Made by a program: the position numbers and the translations under genes
Notes under the pieces: generated by a model
What the model saw: the letters and a program-made list of their open reading frames with translations, nothing else
The model's database searches: none
What the model was told of the DNA's origin: nothing
Part shown: piece by piece, positions 51,593-59,173 of the stretch
Layout: each line of letters starts with the position of its first letter
Numbering within the stretch: the first letter of the stretch is position 1
Assembly (NCBI RefSeq): GCF_000717645.1
Contig: NZ_JNZZ01000002.1
Coordinates: 310,001 to 374,000, forward strand
Reading direction: 5' to 3'
DNA length: 64,000 nucleotides
Origin: Streptomyces californicus
GTDB lineage: Bacteria; Actinomycetota; Actinomycetes; Streptomycetales; Streptomycetaceae

Positions 51593-52495
51593 TCAGAGAC
51601 GCAGGAAACCGGTGATCCGCTCTCGCAGGCCCGCCGGGTCCAGTCCGTGTGCCCGGAGGTGCTCGCCCATCGTGCCGTACCGGCGCAACTCGGCGCGGCC
51701 CACACCGAGCCCGAGCACCCGGTGCGGCAGGTCCACCAGCGCCTCGCCCGCGGCCGCGGCCGAGGTGCCCGCCAGATACGGCTCGACGATCACCACGTCG
51801 GCGGCGTTCGTCACGCCGGCCGCCCGGCGCACCCCTGCCGCGTCGAACGGCCGCACGGTCGTCGCGTACAGCACGGTCAGGTCCAGCCCCTCGGTGGCGG
51901 CGAGGACGCCGTCGAGCATCGGGCCGACCGCGACCACGGTCCCCAGCCGCCCCTCGCGCACCGGCATGAACCCGCCTGCGCCGCTCACCGGGCGCGCCTC
52001 GCGGTTCGCCTGGAGCGAGAGGCGTACGTACACGCGGCCTTCCCCGGCGACCGCGTCCCGCAACAGTGCCTCGGCCTCGTCCGGGTGGCCCGGCACGTGC
52101 ACGTTCCAGCCGTCGAGCGTGTCCAGAAGGGCGACGTCGCCGGGCGCCATGTGCGTGAAGCCCCCGGCCGGCCAGTCGTACGAGCCACCGGCGCTGACCA
52201 GGACCCCGCCGACCCCCTGATGCCCGAAGTCCAGCTTGACCTGCTCGAAGGGGCGCTCGACCAGGAAGCTGGCGAAGGTGTGCACGACCGGCCGCATCCC
52301 CGCCAGGGCCATGCCCGCTCCGGCCCCCACCAGAAGCTGCTCCCGGATGCCCACGTTGATCACACGGTCGGGGTGGGCGCGCGCGGCCGGGGCGAAGCCG
52401 TCGGCGCTGATGTCGGCGAGCACGACGGCCAGCCGGGGCTCCTCGTCCAGGAGCCGCGAAGCGGTGCTGATGAATCGGTCGCGCATGGAGTCCAT
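51593..52495 (-). CDS. Transketolase C-terminal half (pyrimidine-binding plus C-terminal domains)
   Basis: A 300-residue protein equal to the second half of a transketolase or DXS-like enzyme: RVINVGIREQLLVGAGAGMALAG (the Glu that activates thiamine diphosphate is in GIREQ), then SFLVERPFEQVKLDF and the C-terminal EPYLAGTSAAAAGEALVD. It should pair with the 243-residue N-terminal half, encoded just upstream with a 65-base gap. Start ATG 52495 after GGAGGG. Some archaea and actinobacteria carry such split transketolases; the substrates here are not known. Confidence 0.87.
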   Translation of the reverse strand: MDSMRDRFISTASRLLDEEPRLAVVLADISADGFAPAARAHPDRVINVGIREQLLVGAGAGMALAGMRPVVHTFASFLVERPFEQVKLDFGHQGVGGVLVSAGGSYDWPAGGFTHMAPGDVALLDTLDGWNVHVPGHPDEAEALLRDAVAGEGRVYVRLSLQANREARPVSGAGGFMPVREGRLGTVVAVGPMLDGVLAATEGLDLTVLYATTVRPFDAAGVRRAAGVTNAADVVIVEPYLAGTSAAAAGEALVDLPHRVLGLGVGRAELRRYGTMGEHLRAHGLDPAGLRERITGFLRL

Positions 52496-52560
52496 GGGGT
52501 TCCCTCCCGGGGCTTGCGGTCTGCGGTCTGCGGCTGACGGATCGGCGGCGGGCGGAACGG

Positions 52561-53292
52561 TCAGCCCTTGGGTTCGACGCGGGCGACGACGGCCAGCGGC
52601 CTGCCCGGGTGGGGTGCGGTGAAGGCCGCGTACAGGGCCTCGTGGTCGCGGCCGTCCACGGTCTCCGCGGCCCAGCCGGCGGATGTGAAACGCGAGGCGA
52701 TGCCGCCCGGCCAGCCGTGGGTGGCGGACGCGTTGTCGATCACCAGCGTGTGCAGCTGTTCGAGCCCGGCCGGGCCCGCGTGGGCGATGGCCTCGTGGTT
52801 GCTGCCCTCGTCCAGCTCCGCGTCGCCGATCAGGACCCATACCCGGGGATCGGTGAGCCCCTGGGCGCGCAGCCCCAGCACGGTCCCGACCGCGATCGGC
52901 AGCCCGTGGCCGAGGGAGCCGCTGCCGATCTCGCCCCCCGGCACGAGCAGCCGGTCCGGGTGGTGGCCGAGCGGGGAGTCGTACGAGCCGAAGCCGGGCA
53001 GCAGGCTCTCGTCGAAGAAGCCGTGCGCGGCGAGGACGGCGTAGTAGGCCATCGGTCCGTGGCCCTTGGAGAGCAGGAACCGGTCCCGCCCGGGATCGTC
53101 GACCGCGTCGGGTGTGACCCGGAGCACGCGGTCGTAGAGGACCCAGAGGGCGTCGAGCGTGGAGTGGGCGGCGGGGGCGTGCTTCTCGTCCCCGGTCATG
53201 AGCGCGATGAGCCGGGGCAGGCCCGCGAAGTCGGGGGTGGCCGCGGAAGCGGCGTGGCGGCCGTGGGCCGGTACGGCGGTCGTGTTCGTCAT
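52561..53292 (-). CDS. Transketolase N-terminal half (PP-binding domain)
   Basis: A 243-residue thiamine diphosphate-binding subunit. The GDx(25-30)N-type motif starts at GDAELDEGSNHE with the N in VIDNASATHGWPGG, and SKGHGPMAYYAVLA and GSLGHGLPIAVG are typical transketolase segments. It forms the active site with the C-terminal half downstream. ATG 53292 is preceded by only 7 bases after the predicted -10 box, so the mRNA appears leaderless. The operon is controlled by a MerR-type promoter. Confidence 0.88.
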   Translation of the reverse strand: MTNTTAVPAHGRHAASAATPDFAGLPRLIALMTGDEKHAPAAHSTLDALWVLYDRVLRVTPDAVDDPGRDRFLLSKGHGPMAYYAVLAAHGFFDESLLPGFGSYDSPLGHHPDRLLVPGGEIGSGSLGHGLPIAVGTVLGLRAQGLTDPRVWVLIGDAELDEGSNHEAIAHAGPAGLEQLHTLVIDNASATHGWPGGIASRFTSAGWAAETVDGRDHEALYAAFTAPHPGRPLAVVARVEPKG

Positions 53293-53299
53293 GACACCG

Positions 53300-53330
53300 A
53301 GCGTTCAACATCAACCTTGGTCGAGGTCAA
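53300..53330 (-). promoter_or_regulatory. MerR-spaced promoter of the split transketolase operon
   Basis: Minus strand: TTGACC, 19 bases, AACGCT. The spacer contains an imperfect inverted repeat (ACCTCGACC against GGTTGATGT) that resembles SoxR/MerR-type operators. The distance from the -10 to ATG is 7 bases, so the message starts at or near the initiation codon. Confidence 0.5.
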
Positions 53331-53343
53331 GTGGTGAATGGTG

Positions 53344-53374
53344 TTGGTGACCACCCGGTGGAGTGCGGTATTGT
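53344..53374 (+). promoter_or_regulatory. Possible tRNA-Pro promoter
   Basis: TTGGTG, 19 bases, TATTGT, about 46 bases upstream of the mature tRNA. The match is weak. Confidence 0.3.
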
Positions 53375-53420
53375 TCTCATGCGCGTTCGGCCAAGGGGAA
53401 ACCCCAGGTCAGGCGGGCAT

Positions 53421-53494
<74 letters not shown>

Positions 53495-53513
53495 CTGGAG
53501 ACAGTCGTAGATC

Positions 53514-53547
53514 AGGGCCGGTTTCGGAGCAATCCGAAACCGGCCCT
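53514..53547 (+). terminator. tRNA-Pro terminator hairpin
   Basis: AGGGCCGGTTTCGGA and TCCGAAACCGGCCCT form a perfect 15-bp stem with a GCAA loop, followed by CGATCGTTTCTGG. A decayed copy of the tRNA and this hairpin lies at 57958-58116. Confidence 0.85.
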
Positions 53548-53667
53548 CGATCGTTTCTGGGGACCAGCCGGGGGGGCCGACGTCCCTGACCGGGTCAGCG
53601 GGTCATGACGACGGGGCCCGGCAGTGAGCGCGGTGCGCCGGAGGCCGGGGCGGCTGTAGGAGACGGT

Positions 53668-55173
53668 TCAGGCCAGCTCGTCCCGGAGTTGCCGCTTGAG
53701 GATCTTTCCGCTGGCGTTGCGCGGCAGTTCGTCGACGAACACCACGCGCTTGGGCGCTTTGAAGGCGGTGAGCTTCTCGCGGGCGTGGGCGATGAGTTCA
53801 CCCTCGTCCACGCCCGCCTCGGCGCGCCGGACGACGACGGCGGTGACGGCCTCGATCCAGCGGTCGTCGGGAAGGCCGATGACGGCGGTCTCGGCGACGG
53901 CGGGGTGGGTGTAGAGGGCGTCCTCGACCTGGCGGGAGGCGACGAGGACGCCACCGGAGTTGATGACGTCCTTGACCCGGTCGACGACGGTGAGGAAGCC
54001 CTCGGCGTCGCGGACGGCGAGGTCGCCCGAGCGGAACCAGCCGTCGCGGAACGCCTCCGCGGTCTCCTCGGGCTTCTCCCAGTAGCCCGTGCACAGCTGG
54101 GGCGATCGGTAGACGACCTCGCCGGGGGTTCCGTCGGGGACGTCCTCGCCCTTCTCGTCGACGACGCGGGCCTCCACGAAGAGGACCGGCCGGCCGCAGG
54201 AGTCCAGGCGGCCCTCGTGCTCGTCGGGGCCCAGGACGGTGGCCAGCGGACCGATCTCGCTCTGCCCGAAGCAGTTGAAGAAGGCCAGGTGTGGCAGGCG
54301 TTCACGCAGCCGCTCCAGGACGGGGACGGGCATGATCGAGGCCCCGTAGAACGCCTTCCGCAGTCCGCCGAGGTCGCGGGTGGCGAACTGGGGGTGGTTG
54401 GCGAGGGCGATCCAGACGGTGGGCGGGGCGAACAGGGAGTCGCCCAGGCCCGTTTCGACGAGGTCGAAGATACGGACGGCGTCCGGGGCGTCCAGGATGG
54501 TGTTCTCCGCGCCCACCGCCAGATAGGGCAGCAGGAACACGTGCATCTGCGCCGAGTGGTAGAGCGGCAAGGAGTGCACGGGCCGGTCGGCGGCGGTGAG
54601 GCCGAGCGCGGTGATCGCGCTGACGTACTCGTGGACCAGGGCCCCGTGCGTCATCATCGCGCCCTTGGGCAGGGCGGTGGTGCCGGAGGTGTACAGCAGC
54701 TGCACCAGATCGTCGGAGGCGGGCGGGCGCCGGGGGGTGAAGGGCTGTTCCGTCCCCAGGGCGTCGAGCAGCGAACCGGGAGCGTCCCGCAGGGCGCGCA
54801 CGGCGCGGCCTGCGGGGAGCCGGCCGGCGAGGTCCGGGTCGGTCAGTACGAGGGAGGAGCCGGACTGGTCGAGGAGGTAGAGCAGGTCGTCACCGGTGAG
54901 GTTCTGGTTGACCGGGACGTGGACGAGGCCGGCCCGGGCACAGGCGAGGAAGCCGATCAGATAGGCGTCGGAGTTGTGCGCGTAGGCGGCCACCCGGTCG
55001 CCGGGGGCCAGCGCGTGCTCCTCGGTGAGGACGGCGGCGGCCGTGGAGACGGCGGCGTCCAGCGAGCGGTAGGTCCAGGTCCGGTCGGCGTACCGTACGG
55101 CGGTCCGGTCGGGGGTGCGCCGGGCGCTGCGGGTGAGGACGCCGTCCAATGTGCTGCTGCGTACACCTGTCAT
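53668..55173 (-). CDS. AMP-binding acyl-CoA synthetase/ligase
   Basis: A 501-residue ANL-superfamily enzyme that activates a carboxylic acid as acyl-AMP and then, most likely, acyl-CoA. The P-loop-like A3 motif is LLYTSGTTALPKGA, A5 is FFNCFGQSEIG, A7 is WFRSGDLA, and the catalytic Lys is in NASGKILKRQL at the C-terminus. Start ATG 55173. It lies inside the interval between the intact and the decayed tRNA-Pro units and diverges from the penicillin-acylase gene. The acid substrate is unknown; length fits fatty- or aryl-acid ligases. Confidence 0.88.
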   Translation of the reverse strand: MTGVRSSTLDGVLTRSARRTPDRTAVRYADRTWTYRSLDAAVSTAAAVLTEEHALAPGDRVAAYAHNSDAYLIGFLACARAGLVHVPVNQNLTGDDLLYLLDQSGSSLVLTDPDLAGRLPAGRAVRALRDAPGSLLDALGTEQPFTPRRPPASDDLVQLLYTSGTTALPKGAMMTHGALVHEYVSAITALGLTAADRPVHSLPLYHSAQMHVFLLPYLAVGAENTILDAPDAVRIFDLVETGLGDSLFAPPTVWIALANHPQFATRDLGGLRKAFYGASIMPVPVLERLRERLPHLAFFNCFGQSEIGPLATVLGPDEHEGRLDSCGRPVLFVEARVVDEKGEDVPDGTPGEVVYRSPQLCTGYWEKPEETAEAFRDGWFRSGDLAVRDAEGFLTVVDRVKDVINSGGVLVASRQVEDALYTHPAVAETAVIGLPDDRWIEAVTAVVVRRAEAGVDEGELIAHAREKLTAFKAPKRVVFVDELPRNASGKILKRQLRDELA

Positions 55174-55326
55174 GGCGTGATCCTGTGCGGGCCGGGCCCG
55201 GGGGTCAAGAGGCCGGATACCGACCAGACGGTTGACAGTTGCCGGGGCTCCCTGGCTGAGTGGCGCGTGGCTGGCCGGACGGTCCGGTCAACCGCCCGTG
55301 CCACCCGCACCGTTGGGAGGAACACC

Positions 55327-57741
55327 TTGAGATTGCGAAACCGTCTGAGACTGCTCGGGGTTGCCGGTCTCGCCCTGTTCACCGTGTCGGCGTCGCTGCC
55401 GCCGGCCACCGCCTCCGGGGCGGGGCGGGAACGGCACCCGTCCGGCGGCGGGCTCTCCGCCGTCGTCCGGTACACGGAGTACGGCATTCCGCACATCGTG
55501 GCCAAGGACTACGCGCAGCTCGGCTTCGGTACCGGCTGGGCGCAGGCCGCCGACCAGGTGTGCACGCTGGCGGACGGCTTCCTCACGGTGCGTGGGGAGC
55601 GGTCGAGGTTCTTCGGGCCGGACGCGGCCACGGACTACTCGCTGTCCTCGGCGGCGACGAATCTCTCCAGCGACCTGTACTTCCGGGGCGTGCGGGACAG
55701 CGGCACGGTGGAGAAGCTGCTGAAGGTCCCCGCGCCCGCCGGCCCGAGCCGGGACGTGAAGGAGACGATGCGCGGGTTCGCCGCCGGCTACAACGCGTGG
55801 ATCGCGCAGAACCGGATCACCGATCCGGCCTGCCGGGACGCGTCCTGGGTGCGCCCGGTGACGGCGCTGGACGTGGCGGCGCGCGGGTACGCGCTGGCGG
55901 TGCTCGGCGGCCAGGGGCGCGGGACCGACGGCATCACCGCCGCGCAGCCGCCGACCGCGGCTCCCCCGCCGGCCGGGGTCACCCCCGAGGAGGCGGCGTC
56001 GGCGGCGAAGCGGCTGCTGTCGGCGCAGAACGCGGACATGGGGTCCAACGCGGTGGCGTTCGACGGCTCCACCACGGTGAACGGGCGCGGGCTGCTCCTG
56101 GGCAACCCGCACTACCCGTGGCAGGGCGGACGCCGCTTCTGGCAGTCGCAGCAGACGATCCCCGGGGAGCTGAACGTCTCGGGGGCGTCGCTGCTCGGCG
56201 CGACGACGATCTCGATCGGGCACAACGCGGATGTGGCGTGGAGCCATACGGTCGCCACCGGCGTCACGCTGAATCTCCATCAGCTCACCCTCGACCCGGC
56301 CGACCCGACCGTCTATCTGGTGGACGGGAAGCCGGAGCGGATGACGAAGCGGACGGTGAGCGTACCGGTGAAGGGCGCGGCCGACGTGACCCGCACCCAG
56401 TGGTGGACCCGCTACGGACCTGTGACCACGTCGATGGGGGCGGCGCTCCCGTTGCCGTGGACGGCGACGACGGCGTACGCGCTGAACGACCCGAACGCGA
56501 CGAATCTGCGGATGGCGGACACGGGCCTCGGCTTCAGCAAGGCCCGGGGTACGAAGGACGTCGAACGGTCGCTGCACCGGAATCAGGGCATGCCGTGGGT
56601 GAACACGATCGCGGCGGACCGGGCGGGGCACTCCTTCTTCGCCCAGTCGCAGGTGCTGCCGAGGATCACGGACGACCTGGCGGAGCGCTGTTCGACCCCG
56701 CTGGGCCGGGCCACCTACCCCGCCTCCGGCCTCGCGGTGCTCGACGGTTCGCGGAAGGACTGCGCCCTGGGCAGTGACCGGGACGCGGTGCAGCCGGGGA
56801 TCTTCGGCCCGGGCCGGATGCCGGTGCTGAAGAACCGGCCGTACGTGGAGAACTCCAACGACAGCGCGTGGCTGACCAACGCGGACCGGCCGCTCACCGG
56901 GTACGAGCGGGTCTTCGGCACGATCGCGACCCCCCGGTCGATGCGGACGCGCGGCGCGATCGAGGACGTCGCGTCGATGGCGGACAAGGGCCGCCTCAAG
57001 GTCTCCGACCTCCAGCGCCAGCAGTTCGCCAACCGGGCGCCGGCCGGCGAGCTGGCCGCGTCGGAGGTGGCGAAGTGGTGCGCCGCGCTGCCGGGCGGTA
57101 CGGCGGTGGGCACCGGCGGTACGCCCGTCGACGTGTCCGATGCCTGCACGGTGCTGCGGCGCTGGGACCGGAGCGTGGACAGCGACAGCCGGGGCGCGCT
57201 GCTCTTCGACCGCTTCTGGCGCAAGGCGTCGGCGGTGCCGGCGGCCGAGCTGTGGAAGACGCCGTTCGACCCGGCCGATCCGGTGCGCACCCCGCGCGAC
57301 CTCAACACCGCCGCGCCCGGCGTGGGCAGGGCACTGGCGGACGCGGTGGCGGAGCTGCGGGCGGCGGGCATCGCGCTGGACGCGCCGCTGGGCAAGCACC
57401 AGTTCGTCGTCCGCGACGGCAAGCGGCTTCCGATCGGGGGCGGGACGGAGTCGCTGGGCATCTGGAACAAGACCGAGCCGGTGTGGAACGCGGCGGGCGG
57501 CGGCTACACGGAGGTGTCGTCGGGCTCCAGCTACATCCAGGCGGTCGGCTGGGACGACAGCCGCTGCCCGGTGGCACGGACGCTGCTGACGTACTCCCAG
57601 TCGGAGAACCCGAAGTCCCCGCACTCCAGCGACCAGACCCGGCTGTACGCGGGTGAGCGCTGGGTGACGTCCCGGTTCTGCGAGAAGGACATCGCACGTT
57701 CGCCGGACCTGAGGGTGGTGCGGGTGCACGAGCGGCGGTAG
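55327..57741 (+). CDS. Secreted penicillin acylase-family (Ntn) amidase
   Basis: An 804-residue Ntn-hydrolase precursor. A signal peptide (MRLRNRLRLLGVAGLALFTV...PPATASGA) begins at a TTG codon 6 bases after GGGAGG; no ATG or GTG keeps the signal. The autocatalytic nucleophile is Ser240 in QNADMGSNAVAFDG, and the beta-chain motifs GNPHYPW and SIGHNADVAWSHT follow. A small N-terminal chain, a spacer and a large beta chain of about 565 residues are expected. The group contains acyl-homoserine-lactone, aculeacin and penicillin acylases; the natural substrate is unknown. Confidence 0.88.
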   Translation: MRLRNRLRLLGVAGLALFTVSASLPPATASGAGRERHPSGGGLSAVVRYTEYGIPHIVAKDYAQLGFGTGWAQAADQVCTLADGFLTVRGERSRFFGPDAATDYSLSSAATNLSSDLYFRGVRDSGTVEKLLKVPAPAGPSRDVKETMRGFAAGYNAWIAQNRITDPACRDASWVRPVTALDVAARGYALAVLGGQGRGTDGITAAQPPTAAPPPAGVTPEEAASAAKRLLSAQNADMGSNAVAFDGSTTVNGRGLLLGNPHYPWQGGRRFWQSQQTIPGELNVSGASLLGATTISIGHNADVAWSHTVATGVTLNLHQLTLDPADPTVYLVDGKPERMTKRTVSVPVKGAADVTRTQWWTRYGPVTTSMGAALPLPWTATTAYALNDPNATNLRMADTGLGFSKARGTKDVERSLHRNQGMPWVNTIAADRAGHSFFAQSQVLPRITDDLAERCSTPLGRATYPASGLAVLDGSRKDCALGSDRDAVQPGIFGPGRMPVLKNRPYVENSNDSAWLTNADRPLTGYERVFGTIATPRSMRTRGAIEDVASMADKGRLKVSDLQRQQFANRAPAGELAASEVAKWCAALPGGTAVGTGGTPVDVSDACTVLRRWDRSVDSDSRGALLFDRFWRKASAVPAAELWKTPFDPADPVRTPRDLNTAAPGVGRALADAVAELRAAGIALDAPLGKHQFVVRDGKRLPIGGGTESLGIWNKTEPVWNAAGGGYTEVSSGSSYIQAVGWDDSRCPVARTLLTYSQSENPKSPHSSDQTRLYAGERWVTSRFCEKDIARSPDLRVVRVHERR

Positions 57742-57957
57742 CACACGTCCGGGAGGGGCGCGCCGCCCGCACGCCCCTCCCGCAACCCGCTCCGGCTACG
57801 GCGGCCGCTCGCCCCCGTACGTTTCGCGCAGCCGCAGTGTGCGGAACGTGCCGTCGGGGTCGCGGGGCATGGCGGCGATGGAGCCAGGGAGCGGGACCGT
57901 TCGTAACCGGCGAGCCGCTCCTCGCAGTGGGGGGCTCGCGGCGGCGCGAGCGTCCGG
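57742..57957. other. Gap between the acylase gene and the tRNA pseudogene
   Basis: About 216 bases directly after the acylase stop. GAGGGGCGC and GCGCCCCTC-like G/C blocks near 57755-57780 could form a terminator, but there is no clean stem. No gene is supported. Confidence 0.3.
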
Positions 57958-58036
57958 CGGCTCGTGGCCATCGGCTGGTTCGACGGCCCTCGCCCCTGGG
58001 GTCGAGGGGGCGCGGATCCACATCCTGCCGTTCCGA
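57958..58036 (+). pseudogene. Degenerate tRNA-Pro copy
   Basis: The 79 bases align over their whole length to the intact tRNA-Pro at 53421-53494. The best part is the 3' half: TGGGGTCGAGGGGGCGCGG against TGGGGGTCAAGGGGTCGCAGG, and ATCCTGCCGTTCCGACTGG against ATCCTGTCGTCCCGACTGG. The acceptor stem has two mismatched pairs, the anticodon loop is enlarged to 10 bases, and the TTC of the T-loop is changed, so it cannot be a working tRNA. The match continues past the tRNA into the downstream hairpin. Confidence 0.7.
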
Positions 58037-58116
58037 CTGGAGACAGCCGTTGATCGAGGGCCGGTTGCGGAGCGATCCGGGACCGGCCTGTGGTCATGTC
58101 TGGGGGCCGGTCCGGG
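58037..58116. repeat. Decayed copy of the tRNA-Pro downstream region and terminator
   Basis: Homologous to 53495-53574: both read CTGGAGACAG after the tRNA, then the hairpin AGGGCCGGTTGCGGA...ACCGGCCT (58057-58089) in place of AGGGCCGGTTTCGGA...ACCGGCCCT, and TCTGGGGGCCGG near the end. The hairpin lies just past the HxlR gene stop on the other strand and may now serve as its terminator. Confidence 0.68.
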
Positions 58117-58480
58117 ATCCGGCGTCGCGTTCGTCGAATTCCTCGCGGGCGCGCTCGATGGCGGGCAGGTGCCGGGCGGTCCAGGCCAGGAGCACGTCGA
58201 CGGGGTGCCGAAGCGTCTTGCCGAGGGGCGTGATGCGGTAGCGGACGGCCACGGGGCGGGTGGAGACGACCTCGCGGTCGATCACGCCGTTGCGTTCGAG
58301 ACGTCGTAGCGTCGCGGTCAGCGACTTCTGGGTGACCTGAGGGATGGCCCGGCGCAGTTCGTTGAAGCGGCACGGCCGTTCGCAGAGCTCGTTGAGGACG
58401 GCCAGGGACCACTTGTCGAGTATCTGGTCGAGCAGTTCACGGTGCGGAGCGTCGAGGCGGACCTCGTCGGCGGTATCCAT
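58094..58480 (-). CDS. HxlR-family transcriptional regulator
   Basis: A 128-residue winged-helix regulator: ILDKWSLAVLNELCERPCRFNELRRAIPQVTQKSLTATLR in the helix-turn-helix part, LERNGVIDREVVSTRPVAVRYRITPLGK in the wing. The N-terminal segment lacks the family's usual cysteine. The last 8 codons lie in sequence shared with the region after tRNA-Pro, which suggests the duplication end overlaps or abuts this gene. It diverges from ridA with an inverted repeat between them, so it likely represses both. Start ATG 58480. Confidence 0.88.
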   Translation of the reverse strand: MDTADEVRLDAPHRELLDQILDKWSLAVLNELCERPCRFNELRRAIPQVTQKSLTATLRRLERNGVIDREVVSTRPVAVRYRITPLGKTLRHPVDVLLAWTARHLPAIERAREEFDERDAGSRTGPQT

Positions 58481-58517
58481 GGTGAAACCTGGTCTCGTTG
58501 AAGTGTCTTTCCGATAT

Positions 58518-58538
58518 TAGGTAGCTTCACGATACCTA
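58518..58538. promoter_or_regulatory. Inverted repeat, probable HxlR operator
   Basis: TAGGTA, 9 bases, TACCTA, centred in the 75-base gap between the divergent HxlR and RidA genes. The region is the most AT-rich for some kilobases and probably carries both promoters. Confidence 0.55.
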
Positions 58539-58555
58539 CCAGGGAAGAGAGATCC

Positions 58556-58966
58556 ATGACTGTGCGCCGCTTCACTCCGCAAGGCATGCTCCAGCCGGTT
58601 CCGTACCATCACGTCGCCGTGGGCACCGGCACCACGCACGTACACGTCAGCGGCCAGATCGCACGCCGGCCCGACGGAACCCCTGTCGCCCCGGGCGACC
58701 TGTCCGGTCAGGTCGCCCAGGCCCTGCGCAACACCGCCGTCGGGCTGGCCGGCGCGGACGCGACCTTCTCGAACGTGCTGCGTCTGACGTTCTACGTGAC
58801 CCGATGGGCTCCGGAGAAGATCGGCGACTTCATGGCGGGCGTGGAGGCGGTCGCGGACGAGATCGGCCTCCCGAACCCGCTGCCTCCCGCCTCGCTCATC
58901 GGCGTGGACTACCTCTTCGAGCCGGATGTGCTCGTCGAGGTCGAGGCGACCGCCCTTCTGGCCTGA
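58556..58966 (+). CDS. RidA-family (YjgF) protein
   Basis: A 136-residue YjgF/RidA-fold protein: VAVGTGTTHVHVSGQIARRPDG, then DLSGQVAQALRNTAVGLAGAD and LRLTFYVTR. RidA proteins deaminate reactive imine or enamine intermediates. The Arg that binds the substrate carboxylate in active RidA would be in FYVTRWAPEK by position. The C-terminal part (IGVDYLFEPDVLVEVEATALL) is typical. ATG 58556 after GGGAAGAGAG. Divergent from the HxlR gene. Confidence 0.88.
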   Translation: MTVRRFTPQGMLQPVPYHHVAVGTGTTHVHVSGQIARRPDGTPVAPGDLSGQVAQALRNTAVGLAGADATFSNVLRLTFYVTRWAPEKIGDFMAGVEAVADEIGLPNPLPPASLIGVDYLFEPDVLVEVEATALLA

Positions 58967-59136
58967 CATGCGGTGACGTACCGCCTCCGCCCTTGACGAT
59001 GGCGGCCCGGCCAGCCCGCTCTCGTCGGCACCCTGCCCGGCCGCGCCGGTGGCGGCCCGGCCGGCGGAACCGACCGCGTCGCGGCCGCGAACAGGGCCAC
59101 GCCGTGACCGGCCGCGTTCCCGGAGCCCCGGCCATG

Positions 59137-59167
59137 TTGACCTTCGAGTTGGTTGAAGCCTCAGGAT
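59137..59167 (+). promoter_or_regulatory. MerR-type leaderless promoter of the MerR-clamp gene
   Basis: TTGACC (59137-59142), 19 bases, CAGGAT (59162-59167), with the dyad CTTC...GAAG (59142-59158) in the spacer. The GTG start codon at 59174 is 6 bases after the -10 box, so the mRNA should be leaderless. Autoregulation by the encoded MerR protein is likely. Confidence 0.6.
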
Positions 59168-59173
59168 GGCGGG

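Noticed and set aside
53605..55326. A frame of more than 1300 codons joined to the penicillin acylase
   Set aside because: The first 570 codons are antisense to the acyl-CoA ligase and lie before a good ribosome site and signal peptide; the gene starts at 55327.
57958..58036. A second functional tRNA-Pro
   Set aside because: The acceptor stem has two mismatches, the anticodon loop has 10 bases and the T-loop consensus is lost.
57837..58309. Two plus-strand open frames of 134-156 codons running through the region around 58 kb
   Set aside because: They cover the decayed tRNA-Pro copy and are antisense to the HxlR gene, with no protein family likeness.
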